The notes below the pieces were generated by a model. That model had not been told where the DNA came from and ran no database searches. It was given only the letters and a program-made list of their open reading frames with translations. From Muricea muricata (Eukaryota; Cnidaria; Anthozoa; Malacalcyonacea; Plexauridae): a stretch of 64,000 nt of DNA. Of the stretch, positions 46,401 to 59,699 are shown one piece after another (position 1 is the first letter of the stretch; each line of letters opens with the position of its first letter). The position numbers were made by a program, and so were the translations under genes. Location: positions 20,249,906 to 20,313,905 of the forward strand of contig OY979717.1 of assembly GCA_963855995.1 (NCBI GenBank), written 5' to 3'.

Positions 46401-47370
46401 TGGCTGATTGATTTCCTGACCAACTGGAGCCAGAGAGTTAAAATTGACGGTGTTACTACCAAATTCCTGAATATTAATTGAGACGTACCCCAGGATACTG
46501 TACTTGATCCCATAATGTTTACTGTAATGGTTAATGGTATCAAAGCAGTGAATCCATTGAATGATTTATCTAAATTTGCTCATGATGTTGCAATAATGGT
46601 GCCAGTTTATCATTGCGAGGATTAAATCGGTGATGAAGTGGAAAATATGAAAATATGGTCCAACGAGAATAGAATGCCTCTAAATATGGAGAAAACATAT
46701 GAAATGATAGTACGTGCAAAATCCTCTTCCAGAATATATTCCTTCAATAAAACGAAATGAATGGCTCAAATTATTAAGTGTTACGATGGAAGAAATACCA
46801 GGAAAATGGAATAGACATTTTGAAGAGATGATGAATAAAGCTAGTAAAAGAATGTATATCTTAAGGGTTTGCAAGCACAATGGGCTCACAACGGAGCAAT
46901 TGGACCTCCTCTTTTCCGTCTCCCTTTTCACCTTTGCAGTCGAAGTTTTGGGCGGAGGATCATATACTAAATATGTGAGTCAGATTGACAAATTTATCAA
47001 TCGTGCATATAGAAATGGTTATACAAGTAATAGATCCGATTTTAAAGAAATAATACTAAATAGAGAGAAAAAATTATGGTTAAGAATTACGAACGATCCT
47101 ACAAATGCACTACATAGTCTACTACCAAATAAGTGAAACCGTCCATTAAGAGAGAGAGAGGTCATGACTTTGAATTATCGATTATAAAAACTGAGAGGTT
47201 TAAAAACGTGTTTATATATCGATGTCTTTTTCATTTTGTGTAAGTTATATATTCTATTAGAACCACTAATTGATGTATATAATTGTAAACTGTAGTATTT
47301 TGTTAAAACCATGTAAACTCACACGTTTTGTTTTGAGTATTTTCAATAAAGACTATTATTATTATTATAA
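43481..47370 (+). pseudogene. Decayed non-LTR retrotransposon (CR1/jockey-like)
   Basis: ORF1 relics: KRQSIKKFFLSGIADSVSAQ then DILSYLEKRDIKPTYL and FWPEFVQCKRW (43945-44160). Endonuclease relics: RGGGVAILCRNDW (near 44920) and IIAGDINKLNI with a downstream TRCNNILEVFITN (about 45150-45270). Reverse transcriptase relics: RPISLTD (near 46105), FDFGKAFNNVPHDI (near 46310), INPYITNWLIDFL, and FAHD where the catalytic F/Y-A-D-D box belongs (near 46575). A C-terminal frame of about 120 codons ends at 47136. The 3' tail has AATAAA and (att)n near 47345-47370. Many stops and shifts, so it is dead. Confidence 0.85.
44202..44627. mobile_element. TTAA-flanked MITE (piggyBac-like) inside the retrotransposon
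   Basis: Ends aggagcagtgtcatatttta and the complement of gtgaaatgtgacactgctcct. TTAA lies at 44198-44201 and 44628-44631. It inserted into the retrotransposon relic between ORF1 and the endonuclease. Confidence 0.85.
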
Positions 47371-47542
47371 TGTATCGCCTTAAAGCATTCATTTCGTAAA
47401 TATTGGACTTTACAAATATTTGGTGAGTAATATTTTCTGTGTTATTTAACGACACTAACTGAATGCAAATAGAGCCGAGAGCATAAGAAATATTGTCCTA
47501 ATAGCGTTAATACTGAAACTATATCTTTCATTTTACAGCTGG

Positions 47543-47677
47543 TTAGTTGGATCAGGAAAATCTTGTGCACATATTTTGAAAAATGTTGGACGATGGGCCA
47601 AAAGCTTGTAAAATGGTGAATATTGGACCAAAGGTGATTCTGCGGGACCCATGAGAGATGATAACAAATGAAGGTAG
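47543..47677 (+). pseudogene. Stray decayed copy of exon 3 of the Apple/fibrinogen-like family
   Basis: 'acagctgg', 'caggaaaatcttgt', 'tggtgaatattgg' and 'acaaatgaaggta' match exon 3 (32521-32665) in order. The frame reads GSGKSCAHILKN, then a TAA, then NGEYWTKGD; the VYCDM region is lost. It lies just after the retrotransposon tail, with no other exon of the family near. Confidence 0.7.
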
Positions 47678-47699
47678 GTTGAATACGATGTAGGCATGT

Positions 47700-49212
47700 G
47701 CAATTCTGCAAATAAACCATTAACATGACATGCGACTAATATGTATAATTGACATATGTCGGATGCAATCGTGCTTGAAGGCGCCGCCTTGTCGGAACAA
47801 GATGAGAGCTAGTTGCAAGTGAAATAAGTCATGATTCAGTAGAACTGTAGTGATAGAATACAATAAATATAATCGTAAAATGCCAGGCGAAATATTGCTG
47901 ATGCAACAACACTAATTAAGCTTTATACGAAGCTTTATACGAAGTCGAATTTGAAAGAAAATAATTGAGAGCAAATGCTAGTAAGATTAAATTGTCTGTC
48001 GAAATCGAAAACAAAACTTTATCAATCCCTCGAATCTCATTAGAAATAATTAATAGAATATTTAATATTAGCACAAGATTTTACTAACAATGCTAAAATC
48101 ATTCAATTTCAATTCCTGAATGCAATTGAATTTAATTAATAGTTTGAAGTATGAGACTTGGACCAGCAATTTTCATTTGGTTCAAACAGTAATATTTAAA
48201 AGATAAGACCTTTCGTTACATTAAACGTTTAGCCGATGAAATATTTAATATCTAAACAACCATATTGAATCGCGAAATATTTGCAACAAGATAATGAAAT
48301 AACTCAGTCATTTATTTCAAAGGTGGGGCTTGAGTATTTTGGAAACGGTAGATGAATTGCTTAATACGAGAAAATGACATAAAAATGAAAGCAACACGAG
48401 CAAAAATTGTGTTACCTCTGGGAAAGAAACAAACCACAAAAGAAATTTGTATGCAAAACCGGAAATTAACTCGAAAATATATCTAAATACTCAAAAACCA
48501 TGAAACGGCGAAGTATCCCATGAGGATGCAAATGACACAAGGCTTGAAATGAAGTAAAAATGCGACTTCACATTGAAACTGAAAAGGGAAAAGTGCAAAA
48601 GATTACCATGATCATCAAGCTATTAGCCACTGAAAATGAAATCCGCGCGATGGAAATAAAATGGCATGCTGTTTGGGCTTGGGAGGACATCAACATTGAT
48701 TCTTATGCAACTCCATGGTCACAAAGAAATTTCGAACGGTCGAATATATTATCTCAAGAGTGAGTAACATCTTATGTATAGTATTAATAAGTATAACACC
48801 CACAGACATATCCTCAAAACCTTAGCTTCATACAATGTGCTCTCATTTGCTGGGAGGTCTTCTTACAAGATAACTTTCTTCCATTAACAGTGATTTATTT
48901 TCTTGCCATTGCATGCGATTAGTTTATCGTCGAAAACGAAAAATATACCTATAGCACCCAATTTTATAGCGGCTCTATCACATAGCTACTGTAAGTTTTT
49001 GCTAATTATACACAAGAACTTATCTTACAAATGATAATTCATTTCTGGTATGTAAAAACTGTGTGCATCCAAAAAATGGTGCTCTAGCTTGAGAAATATT
49101 AGTAATCCTTTCAGTGTCGGAGAGACCAGGCTTTTAGCTTTTATACATAATCTTTTTATCGAATAATTTAAAGAAAAACTGTGAAATACGTCAGTGGAAT
49201 ACGCTCGTTAAA
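47700..49212. other. Gene-free stretch before the cGAS-like gene
   Basis: An open frame with a donor-like end (ATG 48560, donor gtgagt at about 48761) is possible as a 5' exon, but its phase does not fit the exon at 49947. Nothing else was recognised. Confidence 0.3.
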
Positions 49213-49720
49213 ATAATAGGGACTTTAAGATCCTGACAACGGACTACCAGAACATGTAGAATATAAAATTCAATATCTGAAGACAAAAAGTGTTATTTGC
49301 TATCGTAAACGTTACTCGAATGCTTTTATACTGATTTCTTTTGTCAAAGTGTCGTTACTTAAGTCTTAAAAAGGTTGTTTAAAGCTAAAAATTATCGATT
49401 AAGTTGAGCATTGCGTTGTTGGTTTGCACGCTACCGTTCTTGATTCGCTTTGAGGACACAAAATACTGGATTTTCAGTCGTAGTCCTGGCTACGACGGTT
49501 AAAAGTATGCTCAAGGGGACATGTAAATTCCTTGAGCATCAATACTGTCAACATGAAAGTATAAATGCATAAACGGAAGCATATAAAAACACCATAATCT
49601 TGTGTTGTGAACGAACTTTTGGAAGGGAATTATTTGCATTTACTATTTAGTCGTCCATAGTGTTCCGTAGTGTTTGAGCGTGCTCGTAGTCCGTTGTCAG
49701 TATATTAAAGTCCCTATTAT
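49213..49720. mobile_element. MITE with 35-bp inverted ends
   Basis: 'ataatagggactttaagatc' plus 'ctgacaacggactac' at the left is inverted at the right (gtagtccgttgtcag, ttaaagtccctattat). The ends are bordered by TA-like sequence, so a Tc1/mariner type is possible. Confidence 0.6.
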
Positions 49721-49958
49721 GTTTCCACCGAGCGGAATTCATTGAAACTTTACCAACTTTTCAACAATTTTAGCTTAGGTATTATAAAAAGTTAGAAATC
49801 TTATTCGCGAAGTTGCTTTTTTCCCATTACAGATGACTGATTAATGGAATTAAATCGAGGGATCAAATTTTCCAAAAAGCGCATCTCGGTCATTTTTATC
49901 GTCAGTTATAACTTTACAAAATGATGTGATTTTTACTTCGTTACAGTCCCGCATTGAA

Positions 49959-51533
49959 ATGGTCGAGGCTGAGAATACTCATGTTAAACTGAATGAAGCC
50001 ATACTAAGAGTTCGGGCACCCGTATTTGGAGCAAAAACAATTGATGAACTTTGGTTTGAGCATATATCGGACATTCTTGAAATTACGAATACGTCAGATG
50101 CAGCTACGGTTGCGTTTTTGCACCAAATCATTCGTAGAATTGTAATAACATGCAGAGGAGGTTTGAGAAGAAACATAGCGAACTACTTTGACGCTCAACC
50201 GCCTTTTCAACTCGAAAAGCCCTTCGTTTCAGGTAGCTGGAGTGAAGCTCTTCACGTTCTCTTTGGATCTTCATTGAAAATCAAACCACCAGATGTAGAC
50301 TTCATGTGTGTGCTTAAGAATATCAAGTTTACTGAAACTGACCAAATTGAAGGGAACTTGACAGTGAGAGACAATACACCATTTGTTAACGCTTACATAA
50401 CGGACGAAGGATGTGCTGAGCTATGGAAAGATTTTTTACACGAACCGTCCTCAAGCAAACAACAGCTCTCCTCATTAAAACTCAAGGAAAAATTCCATCG
50501 AAATTACTCCGATGTTGGAAATTTCTTTCAGCTGCAATTTTTAGACGCTTCGCAGGTCGTTCAGGGTGAACCAGAATGTGCATCGTTTAAAATAGATATC
50601 GACACACCACAGGAAAGTACTCGTTCAATTCGTGAGGATTGTATAAAGTCCTTTTTTGATGCACTTTTTAAATCACGCCAGGATTTTTACCAAGAAATAA
50701 GGAAAAATATTTTTAAAGTATTTTATAATAGATACTCCCGATCATGTGACATTGTTTTGGCATTGTCGTGCGCTGGATGGCCTTTATCTGCTAATGAATG
50801 GATTACTCGCGCACGAATGTGGCCTGGTGAACATTTAGTGAAAAGAATTGCCCAAGCTGGCTTCCACCTTGTTCCAAAAATTTCACCAGAAGGTGACTTC
50901 CGTTTATCGTTTTCCACAGCGGAAACTACATTAATAAAGCATTGGTCGCCATTCCAACATAAAGTAGTGAAAGCGTTCAAAGCAGTAGTCAAATATTATC
51001 AACATATTTGGAGCAATTCAAATATTAACAAAATTATTACAACATACCACCTGAAAACAATCGCGTTTTGGTATTTTGAGAAAAGATCGCAAAACTCGTT
51101 TACTGCAGAAAATGTTGCCACACATCTTGTATTGTTGCTTCAAGAGCTTGCAGAAGCCTTGAGAAAACAGGAACTCCCAATGTATTTCATGCCCAAGGTC
51201 AATCTCTTGAAAGATATCGAAAATTACGAAGAAGTAATTGACATGGTTGACAAAATATTTCATTTGTCTACGAACGTTTCTGCAATCATGGAGGTGGTAG
51301 AAAAAATAACGGAAACGAAGCCTTCTGCTACCGCGGATGAAGTTTACTTCAAGTACTTGGAATGGAATTATATGAAACAAACAAAACGTTCAAATGTCGA
51401 GAATCGTCTATTGCCTCGTTTGTTGCAGAATGATCAGGCCCAACCAGAAGATGATTTAGAAAAGATAAATTTAGATGGATATCGATTTCTCTTCACAATT
51501 GCATGTCATTTTCTTTTTTACGAATCAAAGTAG
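49959..51533 (+). CDS. Mab-21/cGAS-like nucleotidyltransferase (524 aa)
   Basis: The exon starts after a good acceptor (tttttacttcgttacag, ag at 49945-49946). The first ATG, at 49959, gives 524 residues to TAG 51533. Nucleotidyltransferase core: GS at 92-93 (FVSGSWSEAL), the two metal-binding acids in PPDVDFMCVL (Asp112, Asp114), and a third in SCDIVLALS (Asp264), equivalent to the VDIVLAL-type motif of cGAS. The C-terminal helical half carries Mab-21 signatures: GWPLSANEWITRARMWPGE, FHLVPK, FRLSFSTAE, YHLKTIAFWYFEK. All three catalytic acids are present, unlike inactive Mab-21 proteins. No zinc-ribbon insertion of vertebrate cGAS is evident. Family knowledge: cGAS-like receptors sense nucleic acid and make cyclic dinucleotides for STING. 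Ligand and product here are unknown. Confidence 0.85.
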   Translation: MVEAENTHVKLNEAILRVRAPVFGAKTIDELWFEHISDILEITNTSDAATVAFLHQIIRRIVITCRGGLRRNIANYFDAQPPFQLEKPFVSGSWSEALHVLFGSSLKIKPPDVDFMCVLKNIKFTETDQIEGNLTVRDNTPFVNAYITDEGCAELWKDFLHEPSSSKQQLSSLKLKEKFHRNYSDVGNFFQLQFLDASQVVQGEPECASFKIDIDTPQESTRSIREDCIKSFFDALFKSRQDFYQEIRKNIFKVFYNRYSRSCDIVLALSCAGWPLSANEWITRARMWPGEHLVKRIAQAGFHLVPKISPEGDFRLSFSTAETTLIKHWSPFQHKVVKAFKAVVKYYQHIWSNSNINKIITTYHLKTIAFWYFEKRSQNSFTAENVATHLVLLLQELAEALRKQELPMYFMPKVNLLKDIENYEEVIDMVDKIFHLSTNVSAIMEVVEKITETKPSATADEVYFKYLEWNYMKQTKRSNVENRLLPRLLQNDQAQPEDDLEKINLDGYRFLFTIACHFLFYESK

Positions 51534-51576
51534 TCGGTTTCTGAAGTCTTGCTTCAGTGACCTAAAATTTGTCGCA

Positions 51577-53310
<1,734 letters not shown>

Positions 53311-55722
53311 TCTAGGTATTTCAACGAACATAAACTGATGCAATTGAATGAAAACAAAGAGCATCTTCTGATGCAAACAAGACGCTTCTAAGTCGTTCAC
53401 TCCGCCTGCCAGGACGAAAATGGGCACAAGGCCAAGCAGGGCTGTAACTAGAGCGTTCATTGGGGGTTGGGTATATTCACTTATTTCTGTTCTGCCAACG
53501 AATTTCTTTTTTAATCAGTTATTATTAGGGTACCTTCCAATGCATTTTAAGACATTGCTAGCACATCTTTTGTAATCACTAAGATAACAAAAAGTCAATG
53601 TCTCAGGGATTTGCCAGGCACTCTGCCCAAAGTCTTAGTAAGATTGCATTTTTTAGAATTTGATTTAAATTAAAGACTTGGATAGTACATATATTAAAGA
53701 AGATTCTTTTGTCATAACACCACCAACATATGGCTGTTTTATTTTTGGGTAGTTGCAAGTAAGAAAATTTTACTAAAATTGTATATGTTGTGGTTTACTG
53801 GTTTGAATTTTTTAAACTGGTTTATTTTTTATAAACAAGTTCATACTTTTTAAACTTGTTTGAAATTTTGGAATAGTCTCGCTCCACGATATAATTTGTT
53901 GGGAACTTTAGACTAACATATGTATTTCTGGAATTGGAATGTAAATTGTTCCTTATACCTTTTATATAAATGTATGAGAATTCACAAGCAAATAAATAAT
54001 TTTGCACGAAATATCAGCATCTCAACATAGGTAGAAATGGAAAACCAAAGAAAGAAATCACAAGGAATACTTCGTGATTAGAATTAGGAACACATTTCCT
54101 AGACTCACTCCTTGATCATGGAATGATGGAGTCTATCAAAATTTGCCTTTTTAAAACATTTCTAGAGCAATGTTTTAATAAAAAACCCTCTTGTCCCTTT
54201 TTGTTCACTATTACGGTTTAAAAATTGTGTTGTGCATATAGATATTTCAGTAGAATTGGTGTTTGATTCTTCTGTAGAAATTTCTAAATTTTTTAAAAGT
54301 CGAAACATAACAGAAAATGACGGAACACGCTCTCAAAACTTCACCGCGATACATCCAGTAGCGAAGCCAGCCCAATAATTTGGTCATGCTATGCAAATTT
54401 AAATCATTATCATTATTCATTTCTTTAGAAATTGAAAAAAAAACTAAACTCCGGGGCGAATTTAAAACTCCGCCTCGCCTACGGCAGGCGGAGTAATAAG
54501 AAGTTGAACTTCTGTATGCTCTTTGGCATTGGAGTTTGGCACATAGTTTCACAGGCGTCTTTCGAGCCTTCGATCTAGTTTTCCCGCCACAAATCATACC
54601 AATCGTATGTTGGAATGATGTAGCCCCACTGAGCTTTATTACATCTGGAGAAAGCACGCGCCGCCATGCTTGAAGCCATTTTAAAGGCGGCGATTTGCAA
54701 AATTGGTTCCCGATTGGTTCCCGGCTAGAGGTAGCTACCACTGACCCAAAATACGATGCTATACGTCCAACAAAGCTCTTCGCCCCCTGGTTTTTAACAA
54801 AAAATGTTTACGAGATAGCGAGAAAAAGGAAATAATCTTAAAATATTTTGATTTCTTTGAATATATTTTTATACCACATTTGCTTAAAGGACATTGGCAG
54901 CCAAAATTTTTATTCCTTATATCTATTAGACTTACCAATAGAATACTTAATTTCGCATTTTCGTGTGTCCAGCACATTCAGTTGTTGAGAAAATTGATAG
55001 GAATGTTGTTCGTACGGCCGCCATTTTGAAAATAGTTGCTTATGCTAATTTATGCTGGAATACATTTGTGACGTCATTAGTAGGGTAAGCGGAGTCTGAT
55101 AATTATAATTTATATTACGTTCTAAAGAACATTTTGCCAAGGCGTACAAGGTGCAGAGCAAATACAATTGTGTAATTGTGCAATAAGTATGTGTTACTGT
55201 CCTCTAAATATTCTTTTAACATTATTTCAAATAAACGCGTGTATCAGAACTATTAAACGCACCGAGACCTTCATCCCAAGCGGGGCGTCGGCCTGTGTAT
55301 TAAATGCACATATTTTCATACATTTCAAATGATTTATTAGTGCCATATTGCAGATATCGTTAAAAAACAAGTATTAATTCTTTGATACATACTATATGTA
55401 ATTCTATACTAGAAATATCATATGTAACATATAGCGGTGTTTGTACGCAATATGCCGAATTGTTTACTAAAGACTGACATAGATTCTCGAATAGGAAATC
55501 GTGTGTGGGCTTTCACCGATCTGACTGCCAAGTCTGAAAGTCATTTAGGCATAAATGATGCCGGTAAAGACAACAGCAACACATTAGCGCATTACAAGTG
55601 TGCACCTAAATCTAATTCTTGAAGGGTAAAGGAAGCGATTTAAATCATGTGTGGACTTTCACGAACACTTGCCACCAAGAGTTTTTAAGGCGCTTATAGT
55701 ACACAAGGCAAACAATAGCACA
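53311..55722. other. Gene-free stretch
   Basis: No exon was recognised. 54470-54495 holds a small palindrome (ctccgcctcgcctacggcag followed by gcggagt). The - strand frame at 54247-54741 has no recognisable domain. Confidence 0.35.
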
Positions 55723-55726
55723 TTAA

Positions 55727-55851
55727 AGGCTGTTTTCCACTAGGCGGAATTTTCTGGGCACAGCGCAATTTTTCTTTGTCTTTTTCGATTACTCCTGCCT
55801 GAGAGCTCACAAACAAAGAAAAATTGAAAATTCCGCCCAGTAAAAACAGCC
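55727..55851. mobile_element. TTAA-type MITE, relative of 30996-31140
   Basis: Ends aggctgttttccactaggcg and the complement of gcccagtaaaaacagcc, TTAA at 55723-55726 and 55852-55855. Inner arms 'gcgcaatttttctttgt' and 'acaaagaaaaattgaaa' are inverted. Confidence 0.7.
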
Positions 55852-56129
55852 TTAACGCATTAGCAGAATTCTTTTGCGACACTTTCTGAATATATCTTTA
55901 TTCATCCGGACACATCTTGCGCTATAAATATTCTAATGTTTTTTTTCTCTCGGTGAGGTCAAGCTACCTAATGTAGTGCAATTAAATTGTTGCGGTGTAG
56001 GCGCTAACAAGTTCCAAATGTGCATTGTTTCGGAAGGACCTATATAGCATGCATGCAATTAAGCCGAAAGCGCAACATGTACTGTCCGGTGACAGCCAAA
56101 AAGATCCGAGTGAAATAAGTTTCTTTCAG

Positions 56130-56307
56130 CAGAAAGACACGGTTCAGTAAACCAGCCTTACCTACAAGTGAAAAACAAAGATTAGAAAATAAGCCTTGTG
56201 CTTGTAAGGGGAAATGCGCAACACGAAAGTGCAACTGCAGGGCAGTGGAAGTGTCATGTGACAGCAAATGTAAATGCAAATTAGCTAAGTGCATAAATCG
56301 TGAATGA
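56130..56307 (+). CDS. Terminal exon with KIF4/CXC-type cysteine-rich motif
   Basis: After acceptor ttctttcag (56121-56129) the frame encodes RKTRFSKPALPTSEKQRLEN and then CACKGKCATRKCNCRAVEVS, then CDSKCKCKLAKCINRE and TGA. The C-x-C-x3-C...C-x-C...C-x3-C-x-C...C-x-N pattern resembles the C-terminal cysteine-rich domain of chromokinesin KIF4 and, more loosely, CXC (tesmin/TSO1) domains. Some transposon proteins also end in such a domain, so identity is open. Upstream exons were not found. Confidence 0.45.
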
Positions 56308-57556
56308 GATTGAACTTTCATGCTTTCATAAATAAACAAACCAAGGGAAAATCTGTGAAGTTAAAGGGTTAGATATGTCCTCACTAGCGACATAAGCATA
56401 AGCACAAGGTAAAACAAAAGACAAAAGAAAGAAATCCACTGGAGCGCGCGACATAAGCATCGACATAAGCATAAGCACAAGCGTAAGCCTGTGAGCATAA
56501 GCTATGCGGGCAGAACAAAAGCAAACTCAAAAGAAAATTCTTTGTTTTGTCTTCGTAAACCTCAGAGAAAAATTTATCCTTTGTAATTTGGCTTATGCTT
56601 ATGTCGCTGCCCTAGTCCAAGAGAAATGTAAATAAGAGAAACACGACGTTTTGCCCAAGAGATTTGAACTTTTAGTAATCAATAATAAATCTAAATAATC
56701 ATGATTTCCAAATTTCCATTATTTACTTAAAAGTAACCTATAAAACATAAAAAACTACCGTTTTGATGTTTTTGCATATTTGAAATGTGTGTATGTGCCA
56801 TCAGGCGACGCAAAGCGTTCTCGTATGCTTGAATACACACAGGCAGGAAATGGTCTTCGCCCTTTTTCCCAAAAATCTGGAAAATCCAACGTACGCGTGA
56901 ACACCGTTGATAAGACACTAGACGATATAGCCTGGGTAGTTTCTCTAGTTCACCATCATCTAAAGGCCAATTTTCTTCCAGATAGCGACAAACATCTATC
57001 TTTAACACACTTTCGGCGGAGCAAGAATCTACTATAAATGCAGGGGAATTCCTCTTTCAGGTATGTTTCACACAACATATACTTTGTATTTTGCGTACGA
57101 TTTTAATACAGATACGGCAACGCGCTTCGATGTTTGTCTAGTTTGAAAATAAAGTGTTTTTAGATCACACAAACCGTTAGATCTTATATATATACAAACA
57201 GTTAGAGATTATTGACATAGTTTTTCTTCTTCTGAGCATTGTATTTTTATTGCTAGCTTCGTTTTGTTTTGCTGAAGAGTGAAGGCTGGTGCATTACTTG
57301 CATATGTTAGCCTAACTTTCCAGGACTCAGCAGCATCTTTATGCAACTCGTTCCAGCTAAGTTGCTTATGTAGAAAGTAGATACTAACAGAAGATTTAAA
57401 GAAGTACACACTCACTTTGTTTTAGGTTTGTACCTGCCAGTATATTTGCAAATCCAATACCTGCGAAAAAAGTCAGCTATAGAAAAGGGAAAATATCCAG
57501 GACATGGCATAAAAGGTTTTGTTTTCCAAATGCATCAAGGTAACTCACACTTTGTA
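56308..57556. other. No gene recognised; 'acataagcataagcacaag' repeats
   Basis: Variants of acataagcataagcacaag occur near 56385-56500, with an inverted 'gcttatgcttatgtcgct' near 56590. A - strand open frame at 56727-57008 (VCRYLEENWPLDDGELEKLP, CIQAYENALRRLMAHT) looks protein-like, but I do not recognise it. Confidence 0.3.
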
Positions 57557-57564
57557 TTAACAAC

Positions 57565-57769
57565 CAGTGGCGGATCTAGCGTAAGTCAAAAATGAATTAC
57601 CACAGCTCATTCTAGGATATATTTACACTTTAAAATACCTTCAAAGCAACTTCATTGGTTAGATTTTATTCTTTTGAAATTCATAACCTATGACATTGTT
57701 ATAAAGTTATTTTGAATTTAAAATTGAGCTGCTGTGATTTATTTTGACTTACCCTGGATCCCGCCACTG
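57565..57769. mobile_element. hAT-type MITE, CAGTGGCGG family copy 2
   Basis: Exact 8-bp duplication TTAACAAC at 57557-57564 and 57770-57777, ends cagtggcggatctagcgtaa and gatcccgccactg. It is in opposite orientation to copies 1 and 3, judged by the body sequence. Confidence 0.9.
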
Positions 57770-57777
57770 TTAACAAC

Positions 57778-58791
57778 AGAAGAAATTTAGAAGTGACAGG
57801 GTCCAGAAAACTGCATGTTTTCATTGTTAAGTTTTGTATTAGCCATTGATGCCTTTTAAAGCTACAATAGTTGGTTGCATGTGCACAGAGAATTAGCCAT
57901 TTCAAGACCAAATACAGGGGGCCAGTATTGAATGAAGTCACTCTGTAAAAATAAAATTGTGTAATTATAATTGCAAATATCATTGACTTATCAATATCTA
58001 AGAATCCTTGATAGTTCCACCCTTATAGAATAAAGGCATTTGCTTTTCTTTGTGTATCCTTGTGTTGTAAAGGCAAAAATGTACTACAATGTACTCATAT
58101 ACTTGTTAATGTTTTCTTATTTTGTAGGACCTATCTACTGTAAGAACCTCACCGCAACATGGCATAAAGCATACATATGTAAAACAACAGAGGCAAAAAA
58201 TTTTATTATGTCATATCTATGATCGATATGATGAATGTTTTAATAAAATATCAAATTCTATATTGTACTGTAGACACTAAGCTAGTAATGATACATGTAA
58301 AAAAGCCAAATTAAAAAAGTTCAAAATTAGTCCAGCATTAATGCTATATCTTCAATTTCCAACAGATACTTTGCATGTATTTTAGACATTCTCCAAGAAT
58401 ACAAAAACAACAGGTAAGAGTCTACACAAACCAGGTGTCAAATTTACAGTGTTTAGTAGAAACAAAGACATGACATTCACAAGAAAGAATGTGAAATGAT
58501 ACACATTGGCATCACGTAGGGGATGGTGGTTGGAAATAGGATTCATGTAATCAGCAGAAAATTGTATTAGGAAAATGATGACTTTGACTCCCCTTACTTA
58601 AAAAGGCATAGAGCCCACAAATCAGGGTGAGTTGTGTTTTTTTTTGCAGACATTTGTGTCAATTTGTGCCAGAGTAGAAAATGTATGTATTTTACTGTCT
58701 GATTGCATACAGGGTGGTTAGCTTTACGGACTGTGTGTCAATGTACCTGAACAAAAGAGCTAATTTGGCAGAAATATGAGATTTTTAGAGG
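57778..58791. other. Nothing recognised
   Basis: A short possible exon (about 58386-58413, ILQEYKNN) has splice-like borders but is too small to call. Confidence 0.3.
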
Positions 58792-58994
58792 CAGTGGCGG
58801 ATCAAGGGTAAGTCAAAATAGATTATAGCAGCTCAATTTTAAATTCAAAATAACTTTATAACAATGTCATAGGTTATATATTTCAAAAGAATAAAATCTA
58901 ACCAATGAAGTTGCTTTGAAGGTATTTTAAAATGTAAATATATCCTAGAATGAGTTGTGGTAATTTATTTTGACTTACGCTAGATCTGCCACTG
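58792..58994. mobile_element. hAT-type MITE, CAGTGGCGG family copy 3
   Basis: The body is about 95% like copy 1 by eye, with ends cagtggcggatcaagggtaa and gctagatctgccactg. The flanking 8-mers (tttagagg, agttgtaa) do not match, so one flank has changed or been deleted. Confidence 0.85.
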
Positions 58995-58999
58995 AGTTG

Positions 59000-59520
59000 T
59001 AATCCTTTGTCCATTACCTTGACATTTTCTAAAAGCAATTTGCGATTGTCCCAGCAAAATTTTCATTTGCAATTTCTTAGTTTTGAAGAAAAATGTTTTC
59101 AACGCACATTGCAGCTCTTCGGCCAGACCTTCTTAACTCTGACTTGCAAATATCACTATAATGGACACTGGTTAATCTGTTTGTATTGTTAGGACGTTTC
59201 TGTCCTAAAAATATACCAGGATATGCTAGTTCTTCAGAGTATTTGTTTCTAAATATACTTATAGGTCTGCTGCCTTCACCAGGTGCAATATTCAAAATAT
59301 ACTGTCAGTAACAAACTCTGGAGCTGTTAACATAGTATCAGTGACTCCAGCAGGTATTTCTACTTCGTCTTCACTCCAGTCATCTTCATTGTCAGTAGTC
59401 TGTTGGGTTTGACAGTCTGTATGACAGTCTATGTTTGCTGCATTAGATTCTACGTTCTCTAAACTCTCCGAAAATTCATCACTATCATCAACTAATGACA
59501 CATTCGAGTTACCTTCAAGC
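59000..59520 (-). pseudogene. Transposon ORF fragment (Helitron-type N-terminal region?)
   Basis: - strand frames joined by frameshifts: DNEDDWSEDEVEIPAGVTDT and MLTAPEFVTDS (59292-59501); NIAPGEGSRPISIF, EELAYPGIFLGQKRP and VHYSDICKSELRRS (59080-59292); then KKLQMKILLGQSQIAF in a third frame (59010-59075). The VHYS.ICK.ELR..DRR pattern recurs in proteins of Helitron-like elements that also carry a PIF1-type helicase (from memory). At least two shifts break it. Confidence 0.5.
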
Positions 59521-59699
59521 CAAGAATTATTGAAAGTTATACCTTCCTCTTTATAAAGGTTGCATTATTCACAAGCCATTTTGCACCTTCTGCAACTTTG
59601 TGTGGTCTGACATTAAGTGACAATGCTGAACTTTTGTTTTGCAATCTTCTTTTAAGGTTAACTTTAATTGTGCTAGTTTCACTTGGCAACCTTGGTAAC

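Noticed and set aside
48560..48763. Upstream coding exon of the cGAS-like gene
   Set aside because: Its donor leaves phase 2 while the cGAS-like exon needs phase 0, and it has no similarity to the family. At most it is a 5' UTR exon.
54247..54741. 164-codon - strand frame
   Set aside because: No domain, no splice or promoter support; it contains a palindromic GC-rich repeat.
56727..57008. 93-codon - strand frame with protein-like composition
   Set aside because: Both strands are open here and no family is recognised; left as a note only.
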